Origin: Microvirga guangxiensis
GTDB taxonomy: Bacteria > Pseudomonadota > Alphaproteobacteria > Rhizobiales > Beijerinckiaceae
Assembly (NCBI RefSeq): GCF_900102135.1
Contig: NZ_FMVJ01000014.1
Location: 48,367-112,366 of the forward strand
Length of the DNA: 64,000 nucleotides
Direction of reading: 5' to 3'
In this document: piece after piece, positions 28,165 through 38,445 of the stretch
How positions within the stretch are numbered: position 1 is the first letter of the stretch
How the letters are laid out: each line of letters starts with the position of its first letter
The notes under the pieces: generated by a model
Told to the model about the DNA's origin: nothing
What the model saw: the letters and a program-made list of their open reading frames with translations, nothing else
Databases searched by the model: none
Program-made: the position numbers and the translations under genes

Positions 28165-28195
28165 CTTTTCGAATTCTACGGTGTTGGCAGGAAGC

Positions 28196-28363
28196 TTACT
28201 TAATCTTGGCTTCCTTGAACTCCACGTGCTTCTTCGCGACGGGGTCGTACTTCTTGAACGACATCTTGTCGGTCATGGTACGGGAGTTCTTCTTCGTGAC
28301 GTAGAAATAGCCCGTGTCGGCGGTGGAGACGAGCTTCACTTTGATTGTTGCGGCTTTGGCCAT
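28196..28363 (-). CDS. rpmG: 50S ribosomal protein L33
   Basis: A 55-residue protein reading [20 protein letters not shown] at the N terminus and ending in [12 protein letters not shown]. This is the cysteine-free L33 form typical of alphaproteobacteria (no zinc knuckle). It is shorter than common gene-length cut-offs but certain by sequence. L33 sits near the E site of the large ribosomal subunit. It has its own terminator. Confidence 0.96.
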   Translation of the reverse strand: MAKAATIKVKLVSTADTGYFYVTKKNSRTMTDKMSFKKYDPVAKKHVEFKEAKIK

Positions 28364-28418
28364 AGGTCGGGACCTCTTGTTCAGTGTGAACGCGCTCGGT
28401 TGGCCCTATGGCGTGGCC

Positions 28419-28446
28419 GAAACGCAAAGGCCGGGCGAACCCGGCC
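28419..28446 (-). terminator. probable terminator of the rnr-DUF983-NUDIX unit
   Basis: A perfect 7-base stem (28429-28435 with 28440-28446) with a TTCG loop on the minus strand, followed by TTTGCGTTT. It lies between the NUDIX gene and rpmG. Confidence 0.65.
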
Positions 28447-28622
28447 GGAATATCGTGGGTTTCCCATGCCCGATTATGCCGGTTTCGTCAAGGGTCCGGC
28501 ATGGCAGGGTGGGAATTTCCCCTTCTGATGTCGCTATCGTGGCCAGCAGGGGGAAGCATGACCGTATCTGGGCCAGGATTTCCGTGCTCTCTGCTCCGCT
28601 CGGTTAGGGAATCGGGGAAACC

Positions 28623-29375
28623 CTAAAGCAGCTCCCGAATGAAATGGCCGCGCTTCTGGTAGAAGAAGGGCACCGGCAGCATGGGGCTGAAGCCTGCGGC
28701 GATCCGGGCTTCCAGCTCGCCCAGGAGGACGCCGGTGATCGGGGGGAGGTCCAGCTTTCGGGCCTCGGCCACGGTCACCCAGGCAAGTTCCACCAGTTCG
28801 GAATCAGGCCCCACCATGCCTTCGACCTCATGGGTGATGGCGGTGCGATCGACCGCGAAGAATCGGGTGTCGAAGCGTTTGACACGCTTGGGCGGCGTGA
28901 TGGCTCGGCCGATGAAGTGAAGATCCTCCAGGTCGGGAAAAACCCCATGCTCCCGAAAAGCCTCCCAGGGAGTGCCCGCGGGGACCGAGTCCGGCTTGCC
29001 GTAATCCTTGGTGCCCAGCAATAGCCCGGTCTCCTCGAAGGTCTCCCGAATGGCGGCGAGTGCCAGGGCACGGCTGCGCTGGATCGACGGGCGCGTTACC
29101 CGGGCCATCAGGGCCGATTCTGCACGCGGATGCAGGGCGCCGGTAACCGTCATCGATCGGTCGCCAGCCTCGATGCGCCCGCCAGGAAAGACGAACTTGC
29201 CCGGCATGAACTTATGGCCCTCATGACGCTTGCCCATGAGGACCTTCGGGTGCTTGCCCTTGCGGTCGATGATGATGAGGGTGGAGGCGTCGACGGGGCG
29301 GAGAGCAGGGACGTTCGTCTTACGCTCCCCGGCGACCAGAGAATCCATCCTGGCCAATGTTTGCGCGTCCGTCAC
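28623..29375 (-). CDS. NUDIX hydrolase
   Basis: About 250 residues. The Nudix box appears as a Gly-rich PGGRIEAGD segment followed, after an insert of about 35 residues, by LAAIRETFEETGLLLG with the metal-binding REXXEE core. Members of this long-insert group hydrolyse CoA or nucleotide diphosphate derivatives; the substrate here is not known. I take GTG 29375 as the start because GAGGAGG lies 6 bases upstream. This makes the gene overlap the end of the DUF983 gene by 56 bases. ATG 29348 is an alternative. Confidence 0.82.
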   Translation of the reverse strand: MTDAQTLARMDSLVAGERKTNVPALRPVDASTLIIIDRKGKHPKVLMGKRHEGHKFMPGKFVFPGGRIEAGDRSMTVTGALHPRAESALMARVTRPSIQRSRALALAAIRETFEETGLLLGTKDYGKPDSVPAGTPWEAFREHGVFPDLEDLHFIGRAITPPKRVKRFDTRFFAVDRTAITHEVEGMVGPDSELVELAWVTVAEARKLDLPPITGVLLGELEARIAAGFSPMLPVPFFYQKRGHFIRELL

Positions 29376-29805
29376 CCACGTCCTCCTCGACAGAATTCTG
29401 CTGGGCCCGAGCGGCCCCGAAACCATGCATCCCTAGCGCGTATTGAAGCCCTACGACAGCGCCTTTGACGGGCTGGAGCAAGGCCAGAGATAGAACAAGG
29501 GTCAGCAGGGGCCAGATCGCCAGATGGACCCAGAGCGCCACATCCATCTTCGTTTCTGTCATGAGAATGCCGTAGCCGACCAGATGGCCGACGATGAACA
29601 TCACGATATAGGGCGGGAAGTCATCGGCGCGATGGTGATGAAATTCCGTACCGCACGCCTCGCAGCGATCAACGACCTTCAGGAACCTGCCGAAAAGGCG
29701 ACCCTTGTTGCAGGCTGGGCAGCGGCAGAGAAAGCCGCGCCGCATGGCGGTCGTCGCGGATACATCCTCTGCGGGGGCTGAGGCTGTATGAATTGTCAGA
29801 GGCAT
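29320..29805 (-). CDS. DUF983 family zinc-ribbon membrane protein
   Basis: A 161-residue protein with an N-terminal zinc ribbon (CRCPACNKG ... CEACGTE) followed by two transmembrane helices (about 65-87 and 90-112), the standard DUF983 layout, function unknown. The last 40 residues after PVKGAVVGLQYALG are poorly structured, lie partly over the NUDIX gene, and may be an unconserved extension. It starts 16 bases after the rnr stop, so it is in the rnr operon. Confidence 0.85.
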   Translation of the reverse strand: MPLTIHTASAPAEDVSATTAMRRGFLCRCPACNKGRLFGRFLKVVDRCEACGTEFHHHRADDFPPYIVMFIVGHLVGYGILMTETKMDVALWVHLAIWPLLTLVLSLALLQPVKGAVVGLQYALGMHGFGAARAQQNSVEEDVGDGRANIGQDGFSGRRGA

Positions 29806-29821
29806 TGCTTCTCGCTTCCTG

Positions 29822-32149
29822 TCAGCCGCGGCCGCGGCGCTTCACTTTCACCCGGGTGGGGGAGCGGTGGCTCGAGGCCCCAGCCTTCGCCGGTTTCTTC
29901 GCGCCGCGCGGCGGACGCTTCCCGCTCTTTCTGCCGCCACCCACTTTGCCGGTGAAGCGGCCCTTGGTGAGCAACTCGAACCGCAAGGCTCCTGCAACAG
30001 GTGCTGCTTCTACCAGCTTGACCTCCACCTTGTCGCCGAGGCGGTAGGTTTCACCCGTGTGCTCGCCGCGCATGGAATGGGTCTTCTCATCGAAGCGATA
30101 ATAGTCGTCACCGATGGTCGCCGCCGGAACGAAGCCGTCCGCGCCGGTCTCACTGAGCTTGATGAAAAGACCGGCCTTCGTCACTCCCGAAATCTGCCCG
30201 TCGAATTTGGCTCCGATTCTATCGGCAAGGAAGTGCGCAATGAGGCGGTCGATTGTCTCACGCTCGGCCGCCATGGCCCGCCGCTCCGCCGCAGAGATCT
30301 TCGCGCTGATCTCTGCGAGCTCGCCGAAGGTGATGTCGGGCGGAAGCCCGTCCTTGCCGAGCTTCAATCCGCTGATGAGCGCACGGTGGACGATCAGGTC
30401 CGCATAGCGGCGGATAGGCGAGGTGAAGTGGGCATAGCGCTTCAGGTTCAGGCCGAAATGCCCGTAATTCTCTGCCGAATATTCCGCCTGCGACTGTGAG
30501 CGCAGAACGACTTCATTGATGAAGAGCTGGTGCTCGGAGCCCTCGACGCTGCGGAGGATGCGGTTGAAGAGTTCTGGTTTGAGCGCGCCCTGTGTCGGCA
30601 GCTTCAGGCCGATTGAGGCGAGCACCTCGCTCAAGCTCCGCATCTTCTCCAGCGAGGGCTCGTCGTGGACGCGATAGATCAGGCTGGACTGCGCCTTTTC
30701 CAGCGCTTCAGCTGCCGCCACGTTGGCGAGGATCATGAACTCCTCGATGAGCTTGTGCGCCTCCAGCCGCTCGGGGACGAACACGCGGTCCACGGTGCCA
30801 TCCGGCTTCAACACGATCTTGCGCTCGGGCAGGTCGAGATAAAGCGGCTCGCGGACGTCGCGCGCCTTCTTCACAAGGGCATAGCCGGCCCAGAGGGGTT
30901 TGAGGATCGTGTCGAGGATCGGCTTCGTCACGTCGTCGGGCCTGCCGTCGATGGCGGCCTGTGCCTGCTGGTACGAGAGTTTTTCCGCCGAGCGCATCAT
31001 GATGCGGTGGAAGGAGTGGCGAATCTTCCGTCCATCCGGGCCGATTACCATGCGAACTGCAAGGGCAGGGCGGTCCTCACGCGGGCGCAGGGAGCAGAGA
31101 TTGTTGGAAATCCGCTCCGGCAGCATCGGGACGACACGGTCGGGGAAGTAAACCGAGTTGCCGCGCTCCTGCGCTTCCCGGTCCATGGCCGATCCGGGTC
31201 TGATGTAGGCGGCAACATCCGCGATCGCGACAGTCAGGATGTAGCCGCCCACATTGTTCGGATCCGGATCGGGAGCGGCATGGACCGCATCGTCATGATC
31301 CTTGGCATCCGCCGGATCGATTGTGATGAGCGGCAGGTCGCGCCAGTCCTCACGGCCTGCGAGCGTGGCGGGCTTGGCCGCTTCCGCCTCGTCGATCACC
31401 GCTTTCGGAAACTCGTTCGGGATGTTGTGGGCAAAGATCGCGATGAGGCTGACGGCCTTTTCGGATTTGACGGAGCCGAGGCGCTCCTTGACCTTGGCAT
31501 GAGGCAGGCCGATGCGACCGTGCTTCACGATGCTAGCTGCGATGAGGTCGCCGTCCTGCGCGCCGTTCTCGTCGCCGGGATTGATCTGGCGTTCATCGCC
31601 ACGGGATTTCTTGTCCACCGGGATCAAGCGTCCGCCACCCTCGGGCAGGGCGCGGAAAATGCCGAGAACCTGAGCCTGCTTCTTGGCGAGGATCTTGGTC
31701 ACGCGGCCCGAGTAGCGATGAATGTCCCCCGCCTTCAACGGATCGGCCCGCAACAGCACCCGGTCACCCACGCCTGCGACCGGCATCCCGGGCTTCGGCT
31801 TGCGGGCGGGCATGATGATGATCGTAGGGATGGAACCGTGTTCCTCCTCGTCCCACTCGGTCGGCACGGCGATCAACTCGCCATCGCGGTCGCGCTTGAT
31901 GATATCGGCCATTACCATAGGCGGCAGCTGACCGGCCTTATGGACCCGCTTGCCCCGGCGGTTCACCGCGCCCTGGTCCTCAAGGTCCTTGAGCATCTGC
32001 TTGAGCCAAATGCGGTCGCCGCCCTTGATGTTGAAGGCCTGCGCTATCTCGCGCTTGCCCACCTTGCCAGGCGTATTGGCAATGAAGGCCACCAGATCTT
32101 CCCGGGACGGGAGGGCGGAGGATGAATGCGGTTTGGAACGTTTGGCCAA
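29822..32149 (-). CDS. rnr: ribonuclease R
   Basis: A 775-residue 3-to-5-prime exoribonuclease of the RNB family that degrades structured RNA. It has an N-terminal helix-turn-helix and cold-shock domains, and a catalytic RNB domain with the metal-binding cluster in DPADAKDHDDAVHA (about 285-298). A C-terminal S1 domain (about 645-725) and a Lys/Arg/Gly-rich tail follow. The start is TTG with a weak ribosome site. Its leader contains a candidate attenuator or small RNA (32281-32400). First gene of a unit with DUF983 and NUDIX. Confidence 0.95.
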   Translation of the reverse strand: MAKRSKPHSSSALPSREDLVAFIANTPGKVGKREIAQAFNIKGGDRIWLKQMLKDLEDQGAVNRRGKRVHKAGQLPPMVMADIIKRDRDGELIAVPTEWDEEEHGSIPTIIIMPARKPKPGMPVAGVGDRVLLRADPLKAGDIHRYSGRVTKILAKKQAQVLGIFRALPEGGGRLIPVDKKSRGDERQINPGDENGAQDGDLIAASIVKHGRIGLPHAKVKERLGSVKSEKAVSLIAIFAHNIPNEFPKAVIDEAEAAKPATLAGREDWRDLPLITIDPADAKDHDDAVHAAPDPDPNNVGGYILTVAIADVAAYIRPGSAMDREAQERGNSVYFPDRVVPMLPERISNNLCSLRPREDRPALAVRMVIGPDGRKIRHSFHRIMMRSAEKLSYQQAQAAIDGRPDDVTKPILDTILKPLWAGYALVKKARDVREPLYLDLPERKIVLKPDGTVDRVFVPERLEAHKLIEEFMILANVAAAEALEKAQSSLIYRVHDEPSLEKMRSLSEVLASIGLKLPTQGALKPELFNRILRSVEGSEHQLFINEVVLRSQSQAEYSAENYGHFGLNLKRYAHFTSPIRRYADLIVHRALISGLKLGKDGLPPDITFGELAEISAKISAAERRAMAAERETIDRLIAHFLADRIGAKFDGQISGVTKAGLFIKLSETGADGFVPAATIGDDYYRFDEKTHSMRGEHTGETYRLGDKVEVKLVEAAPVAGALRFELLTKGRFTGKVGGGRKSGKRPPRGAKKPAKAGASSHRSPTRVKVKRRGRG

Positions 32150-32280
32150 GGCAAAAACTCGTTGAGCTCGTCAGGTCTTGTCGCATGCAAGCTTGGCCGC
32201 GGCTAGTCCGCGCAGCCCGCCTGTGAATGACGCGCAAGAGCGTCTCAAGATCCATCCAAGGACTAGAAGCCGTTTCGGGC

Positions 32281-32308
32281 AAAAAAAAAGGCTCCGAGAT
32301 GGAGCCTT
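32281..32308 (-). terminator. intrinsic terminator upstream of rnr (minus strand)
   Basis: Arms AAGGCTCC/GGAGCCTT with a run of nine T on the minus strand. It lies 130 bases before the rnr start and about 240 bases after the parE terminator, so it must end a separate short transcript or attenuate rnr. Confidence 0.85.
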
Positions 32309-32400
32309 GTGAGGGACCGGCCCGTGGGGGCAGAATGGGCCGGTGATGCCTATCAACGGCTGGGTTCGGCGTTGGTTCCAAATTTTTTTGAGAAAAATTA
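32281..32400 (-). ncRNA. candidate small RNA or rnr leader attenuator
   Basis: On the minus strand an AT-rich block (32378-32480), suitable for a promoter, is followed by a hairpin with perfect 8-base arms ACCGGCCC/GGGCCGGT (32316-32344) and then the strong terminator above. No convincing coding frame fits. Either an independent small RNA of about 100-120 bases or a regulated leader of rnr; the 5-prime end is a guess. Confidence 0.4.
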
Positions 32401-32547
32401 GAAAAGTTTCAAAAATCGATTAACTTATTGATTTGGCTTGTAAAAATCTGCCTCGAAAATTGCCGGATTTATCTCGGTCATGCACCTCTAGGGACTGTTG
32501 GACCTTAAAAACGTAAATCGCGGGTCGGAGCCGATCATGACGCGTGA

Positions 32548-32579
32548 AAGAAAAAGGCGCGGGAAGATCCCGCGCCTTT
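32548..32579 (-). terminator. intrinsic terminator of parE
   Basis: Perfect arms (GGCGCGGGA/TCCCGCGCC, extendable by three A-T pairs) around AGA, with TTTTTCTTTC on the minus strand, 24 bases after the parE stop. Confidence 0.9.
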
Positions 32580-32602
32580 GATGATTTCTGTCCATGAATG
32601 GC

Positions 32603-34666
<2,064 letters not shown>

Positions 34667-34914
34667 TGGGACCTTGGTCCGTTTCGCTGATTCGCGCTTG
34701 TTTACACTATTTCCCATTCCGCTTTTATACGAGAACAAAACGGAAACTGGAAGGTGGCTTAGGGTCACAAGCCACAAAATGTGGAGCCTGAAAACCCTTG
34801 TTCTAGACAGTATCCCCTGTGCCTCTAAAGGATGTCTTTAGCCTGTCACAGGAACCGTTTAGCCTTGGTTCACGTTGCTCGTTTAAGCATGAGCTTAACG
34901 GAAGCGAGGCAAGG

Positions 34915-35097
34915 ATGCGCACGACGATGGGATCCGCACAGAAACTTCACCTGGACCGCGCCGCGCGCATTGCCGGAGAAGCCTTCGCCTTCGACGAGCC
35001 GGATACGGCGCCTGTCACCAAAAGCAGCACCATCGGTTCGAGCCTGCTCTGGCTTTCCATGGCCGCCGCTCTCATTGGCCTCAGCTTCGCTTTCTAA
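34915..35097 (+). CDS. small single-pass membrane protein, unknown
   Basis: A 60-residue protein: basic/helical N terminus (AQKLHLDRAARIAGEAF), acidic linker, and one C-terminal transmembrane helix (about 40-59) ending at the stop. GAGG lies about 6 bases before the ATG. It overlaps the stop of the convergent mgtC-like gene by 4 bases. Unrecognised, but codon pattern and ribosome site support expression. Confidence 0.5.
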   Translation: MRTTMGSAQKLHLDRAARIAGEAFAFDEPDTAPVTKSSTIGSSLLWLSMAAALIGLSFAF

Positions 35098-35594
35098 CTG
35101 TCCTCATCCACGGTTTTCGCCCGGCCTGAAAACAGGCGGACCAGCCAGTCCTCAAGCGATTTTCCGAGAGTCAGTACGATCAGCGTCATCGCGGTTCCGG
35201 CGATGGTGATGAACCACGCGCCGAGCGCTGCGCTGACGCCGAGCCCCGCAGCGATCCACACCGTCGCTGCCGTCGTCAGGCCATGAACCTCGCTGTTGTT
35301 CCTGCCGCGGATGATCGCGCCAGCACCAAGGAAGCCCAAGCCGGTCATGATGCCTTGGACGACGCGGCTGACCGCATCCTGTCCGAAATGCAACCCTTCA
35401 TAGATTGAGCCCGAGAGGATCACGGTCGCGGACCCGAGCGCCACGAGGCCGAGGGTCCGCATGCCGATGGGTTTGTTGTGGATGTCCCGATTGAGTCCGA
35501 CAGCCATGCCGGCCACCGCCGCAAGGACGAGGCGGAGGGCGATCTCCACCTGGTCGGCATGATCCAGCAGGATCCAGGACACCCACTCCGTCAT
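35094..35594 (-). CDS. MgtC/SapB family membrane protein
   Basis: A 166-residue protein with four to five transmembrane helices and the MgtC signature AGMAVGLNRDIHNKPIGMRTLGLVALGSA followed by GIMTGLGFLGAGAIIRG. The C-terminal ACT-like domain of true MgtC is missing, so this is the short SapB type. MgtC proteins modulate the F-ATPase and aid survival at low magnesium; for the short type the role is not established. The start lies 1 base after the topA stop, so they are almost certainly co-transcribed. Confidence 0.85.
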   Translation of the reverse strand: MTEWVSWILLDHADQVEIALRLVLAAVAGMAVGLNRDIHNKPIGMRTLGLVALGSATVILSGSIYEGLHFGQDAVSRVVQGIMTGLGFLGAGAIIRGRNNSEVHGLTTAATVWIAAGLGVSAALGAWFITIAGTAMTLIVLTLGKSLEDWLVRLFSGRAKTVDEDS

Positions 35595-35595
35595 C

Positions 35596-38307
35596 TCATT
35601 CAGCCGCCTTTACCGACTTCTTGGCCGGAGCCTTCTTCGCGGCTGCTTTCTTGGCGGCTGGCTTCTTTGCCGCTGTCTTCTTGGCAGCGGTCTTGGTCGC
35701 AGCCTTCGCGGGAGTCTTCTTTGCAGCCGCCTTTTTGGCCGGAGCCTTGCGGCCACGGGCGGACTTCTTCGACGGCCCGGCGGCACGGCGGGCTTTGAGA
35801 AGCTCGATCGCTTCTTCCAGCGTCACCGCTTCCGCAGCCATGGTCCGCGGCAGGGTGGCGTTCGTCTCACCGTCAGTCACGTAAGGACCGAAACGACCGG
35901 CCTTCACCACGATCGGCTTGCCGGATTCCGGATCGTCCCCTCCAAGCGGGCGGCCTGGATCGGCAGCACCACGACGAGCGCCTCCGCCACCGCTCTCCTT
36001 TGTGACGATAAGGTCGATGGCACGGTTCGCGCCAATCTCCAGCACGTCGTCGCCAGGGCCGAGATTGGCGTAGGTCTTGCCGTGCTGCACGTAAGGGCCG
36101 TAGCGGCCGATGCTCGCCAGGATCGGTTCACCCGATTCCGGATGGATCGCCACCTGACGCGGGAGCGCGAGGAGCTTGAGTGCCTTTTCGAGATCCACCT
36201 GTGACGGGGCCAACCCCTTGGGGAGCGAAGAGCGCTTCGGCTTCTCGCCTTCGCCGAGCTGAACGAACGGGCCGAAACGACCATCGCGCAGGGTGACCTG
36301 CTCGCCGGTTTCTGGATCGGTCCCGAGCACCTTCACGCCGGGTTGGCCGCCGTTCTCCGGGGAGCCTTCGCCGTCGCCATCGACGCCTGTCGCGGCGAGC
36401 TGGCGGGTGTATTTGCATTCCGGATAGTTCGAGCAGCCGATGAAGGAGCCGAACTTGCCGAGCTTGAGCGAAAGCTGGCCGGTGCCGCAGGTCGGGCAGG
36501 TGCGCGGGTTGGAGCCGTCGCCCTTGTCCGGGAAGATGTGCGGGCCGAGGAGCTCGTTCAGAGCATCGAGCACCTCCGTCATGCGCAGCTCCTTCGTCTC
36601 GCCGATAGCGGCGGAGAAGTCGCGCCAGAACTCGCGCATCACCTGTTTCCAGTCGATCTCGTTGTTCGAGACGCGGTCGAGCTGCTCTTCGAGGTCGGCC
36701 GTGAAATCGTATTCCACGTAACGGCGGAAGAAGCTCTCGAGGAAGGCCGTGACGATGCGGCCCTTGTCCTCGGGGACGAGGCGCTTCTTTTCGATCTTCA
36801 CGTATTCGCGGTCGCGCAGGGTCTGCAGCACGGCGGCATAGGTGGAAGGACGGCCAATGCCGAGCTCTTCCATGCGCTTCACGAGCGAGGCTTCCGAATA
36901 GCGCGGTGGCGGCTCGGTGAAATGCTGGCTCGCATTGATGCGGCGGCGCTCCAGATTGTCGCCCGTCTTCATGGGCGGCAGGCGGCCTTCATCCTCGTCC
37001 GCCTCGTCGTCCTTGCTCTCGTTGTAGAGCGTGAGGAAGCCGTCGAACTTGATGACCTGACCGGTGGCGCGAAGATCGAGCTTGCGCGGACCGACCTGGG
37101 CCAGGATGTCGGCGGTGGTGCGCTCCAGTTCCGCCGATTCCATCTGGCTCGCCACGGTGCGGGTCCAGATGAGGTTGTAGAGCTTCGCCTGTTCGGGCTC
37201 GAGGTACTTCGAGACGTATTTCGGCAGGCGGCTCATATCCGTCGGGCGGATGGCCTCGTGCGCCTCCTGGGCGTTCTTGGCCTTGGTCGAATACTTGCGT
37301 GGCACGGACGGCACGTATTGGTCACCGTATTCCTTGCCGATCACCCGGCGCGCGGCCTGCACTGCCTCCGAGGCCATGTCGACGCCGTCGGTACGCATAT
37401 AGGTGATGAGACCGACCGTCTCGCCGCCGATGTCGACGCCTTCATAAAGGCGCTGCGCGATGCGCATGGTCTGTGCGGGAGCCAGCCCCAGCTTGCGCGA
37501 GGCCTCTTGCTGCAGGGTCGAGGTGGTGAAGGGCGGGTAGGGGTGACGCTTGGCGGGCTTCGCCTCGATGTTCGCCACCGAGAAGGTCGCCAGTTCCAGG
37601 TCTTTCTTGAAGGCCTCGGCATCTGCGCCGTTGCCGATGTCGAGGCGCGTGATCTTCTTACCGTCGGCGCCGACGAGGCGCGCGTCGAACACCGCGCCGT
37701 CCTTCGTGGCGAGGGTCGCGATCAGCGACCAGTATTCGCGCGGCTTGAAGGTCTCGATCTCGAGTTCACGGTCGCAGACGAGGCGAAGCGCCACCGACTG
37801 CACGCGACCGGCCGAGCGCGCTCCGGGGAGCTTGCGCCACAGCACGGGGGAGAGCGTGAAGCCCACGAGATAGTCGAGGGCGCGGCGGGCGAGATAGGCA
37901 TCGACCAGGGCCTGATCGATCTCGCGCGGGTTGCGCAGGGCCGTCTGCACCGCATCCTTGGTGATGGCGTTGAAGGTCACGCGCTCGACCGGCAGGTCCT
38001 TCAGCACGCGCTTTTCGCGCAGGGCTTCGAGGACGTGCCAGGAAATGGCTTCGCCTTCGCGATCCGGGTCGGTTGCGAGGATAAGCTTCTCGGCGCCCTT
38101 GATCGCCTTGGCGATATCGGTCACCCGCTTCGAACCCCGGTCCTCCAGCGTCCAGATCATGCGGAAATCGGCATCCGGGTCGACCGAGCCGTCCTTGGCG
38201 GGCAGATCGCGGATATGCCCGAAGGAGGCCAGGACCTCGTAATCCTTGCCGAGATATTTGTTGATCGTCTTGGCCTTTGCGGGCGACTCGACGACGACGA
38301 CTTTCAT
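35596..38307 (-). CDS. topA: DNA topoisomerase I
   Basis: A 903-residue type IA topoisomerase that relaxes negative supercoils. TOPRIM domain at the N terminus (VVVVESPAKAKTINKYLG, DPDREGEAISWH) and catalytic Tyr in GLITYMRTDGVDM (about residue 310). A Cys4 zinc finger (CPTCGTGQ...FIGCSNYPEC) is followed by several glycine-rich TopA C-terminal repeats (GRFGPFVQLGEGEKPKR, GRYGPYVQHGKTYANL and similar). The end is a 60-residue Lys/Ala/Pro tail resembling histone H1. ATG 38307 starts the TOPRIM domain; a 37-codon upstream extension is unsupported. Confidence 0.96.
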   Translation of the reverse strand: MKVVVVESPAKAKTINKYLGKDYEVLASFGHIRDLPAKDGSVDPDADFRMIWTLEDRGSKRVTDIAKAIKGAEKLILATDPDREGEAISWHVLEALREKRVLKDLPVERVTFNAITKDAVQTALRNPREIDQALVDAYLARRALDYLVGFTLSPVLWRKLPGARSAGRVQSVALRLVCDRELEIETFKPREYWSLIATLATKDGAVFDARLVGADGKKITRLDIGNGADAEAFKKDLELATFSVANIEAKPAKRHPYPPFTTSTLQQEASRKLGLAPAQTMRIAQRLYEGVDIGGETVGLITYMRTDGVDMASEAVQAARRVIGKEYGDQYVPSVPRKYSTKAKNAQEAHEAIRPTDMSRLPKYVSKYLEPEQAKLYNLIWTRTVASQMESAELERTTADILAQVGPRKLDLRATGQVIKFDGFLTLYNESKDDEADEDEGRLPPMKTGDNLERRRINASQHFTEPPPRYSEASLVKRMEELGIGRPSTYAAVLQTLRDREYVKIEKKRLVPEDKGRIVTAFLESFFRRYVEYDFTADLEEQLDRVSNNEIDWKQVMREFWRDFSAAIGETKELRMTEVLDALNELLGPHIFPDKGDGSNPRTCPTCGTGQLSLKLGKFGSFIGCSNYPECKYTRQLAATGVDGDGEGSPENGGQPGVKVLGTDPETGEQVTLRDGRFGPFVQLGEGEKPKRSSLPKGLAPSQVDLEKALKLLALPRQVAIHPESGEPILASIGRYGPYVQHGKTYANLGPGDDVLEIGANRAIDLIVTKESGGGGARRGAADPGRPLGGDDPESGKPIVVKAGRFGPYVTDGETNATLPRTMAAEAVTLEEAIELLKARRAAGPSKKSARGRKAPAKKAAAKKTPAKAATKTAAKKTAAKKPAAKKAAAKKAPAKKSVKAAE

Positions 38308-38445
38308 GTGCGACTTTCCCGTAGATGGCCGCGAGCGGATGCTCTCTAATGTCAAGCTAAGAGGCGGCCAGCCCCGCTGACAGCCAAGGCGCGATAAGTG
38401 GTGGATCGTGACGGACAAGTCAAATCGGCTGTTCCGCCTAGGCTG

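Noticed and set aside
30665..32125. 486-codon open frame antisense to rnr
   Set aside because: Shadow of rnr; no domains and no upstream signals.
32171..32356. 61-codon minus-strand frame upstream of rnr
   Set aside because: It spans the intrinsic terminator and its T run, so it cannot be translated as a normal gene.
36343..38349. 668-codon open frame antisense to topA
   Set aside because: Shadow of topA; Arg/Val/Leu/Asp-rich low-information sequence with no motif or ribosome site.
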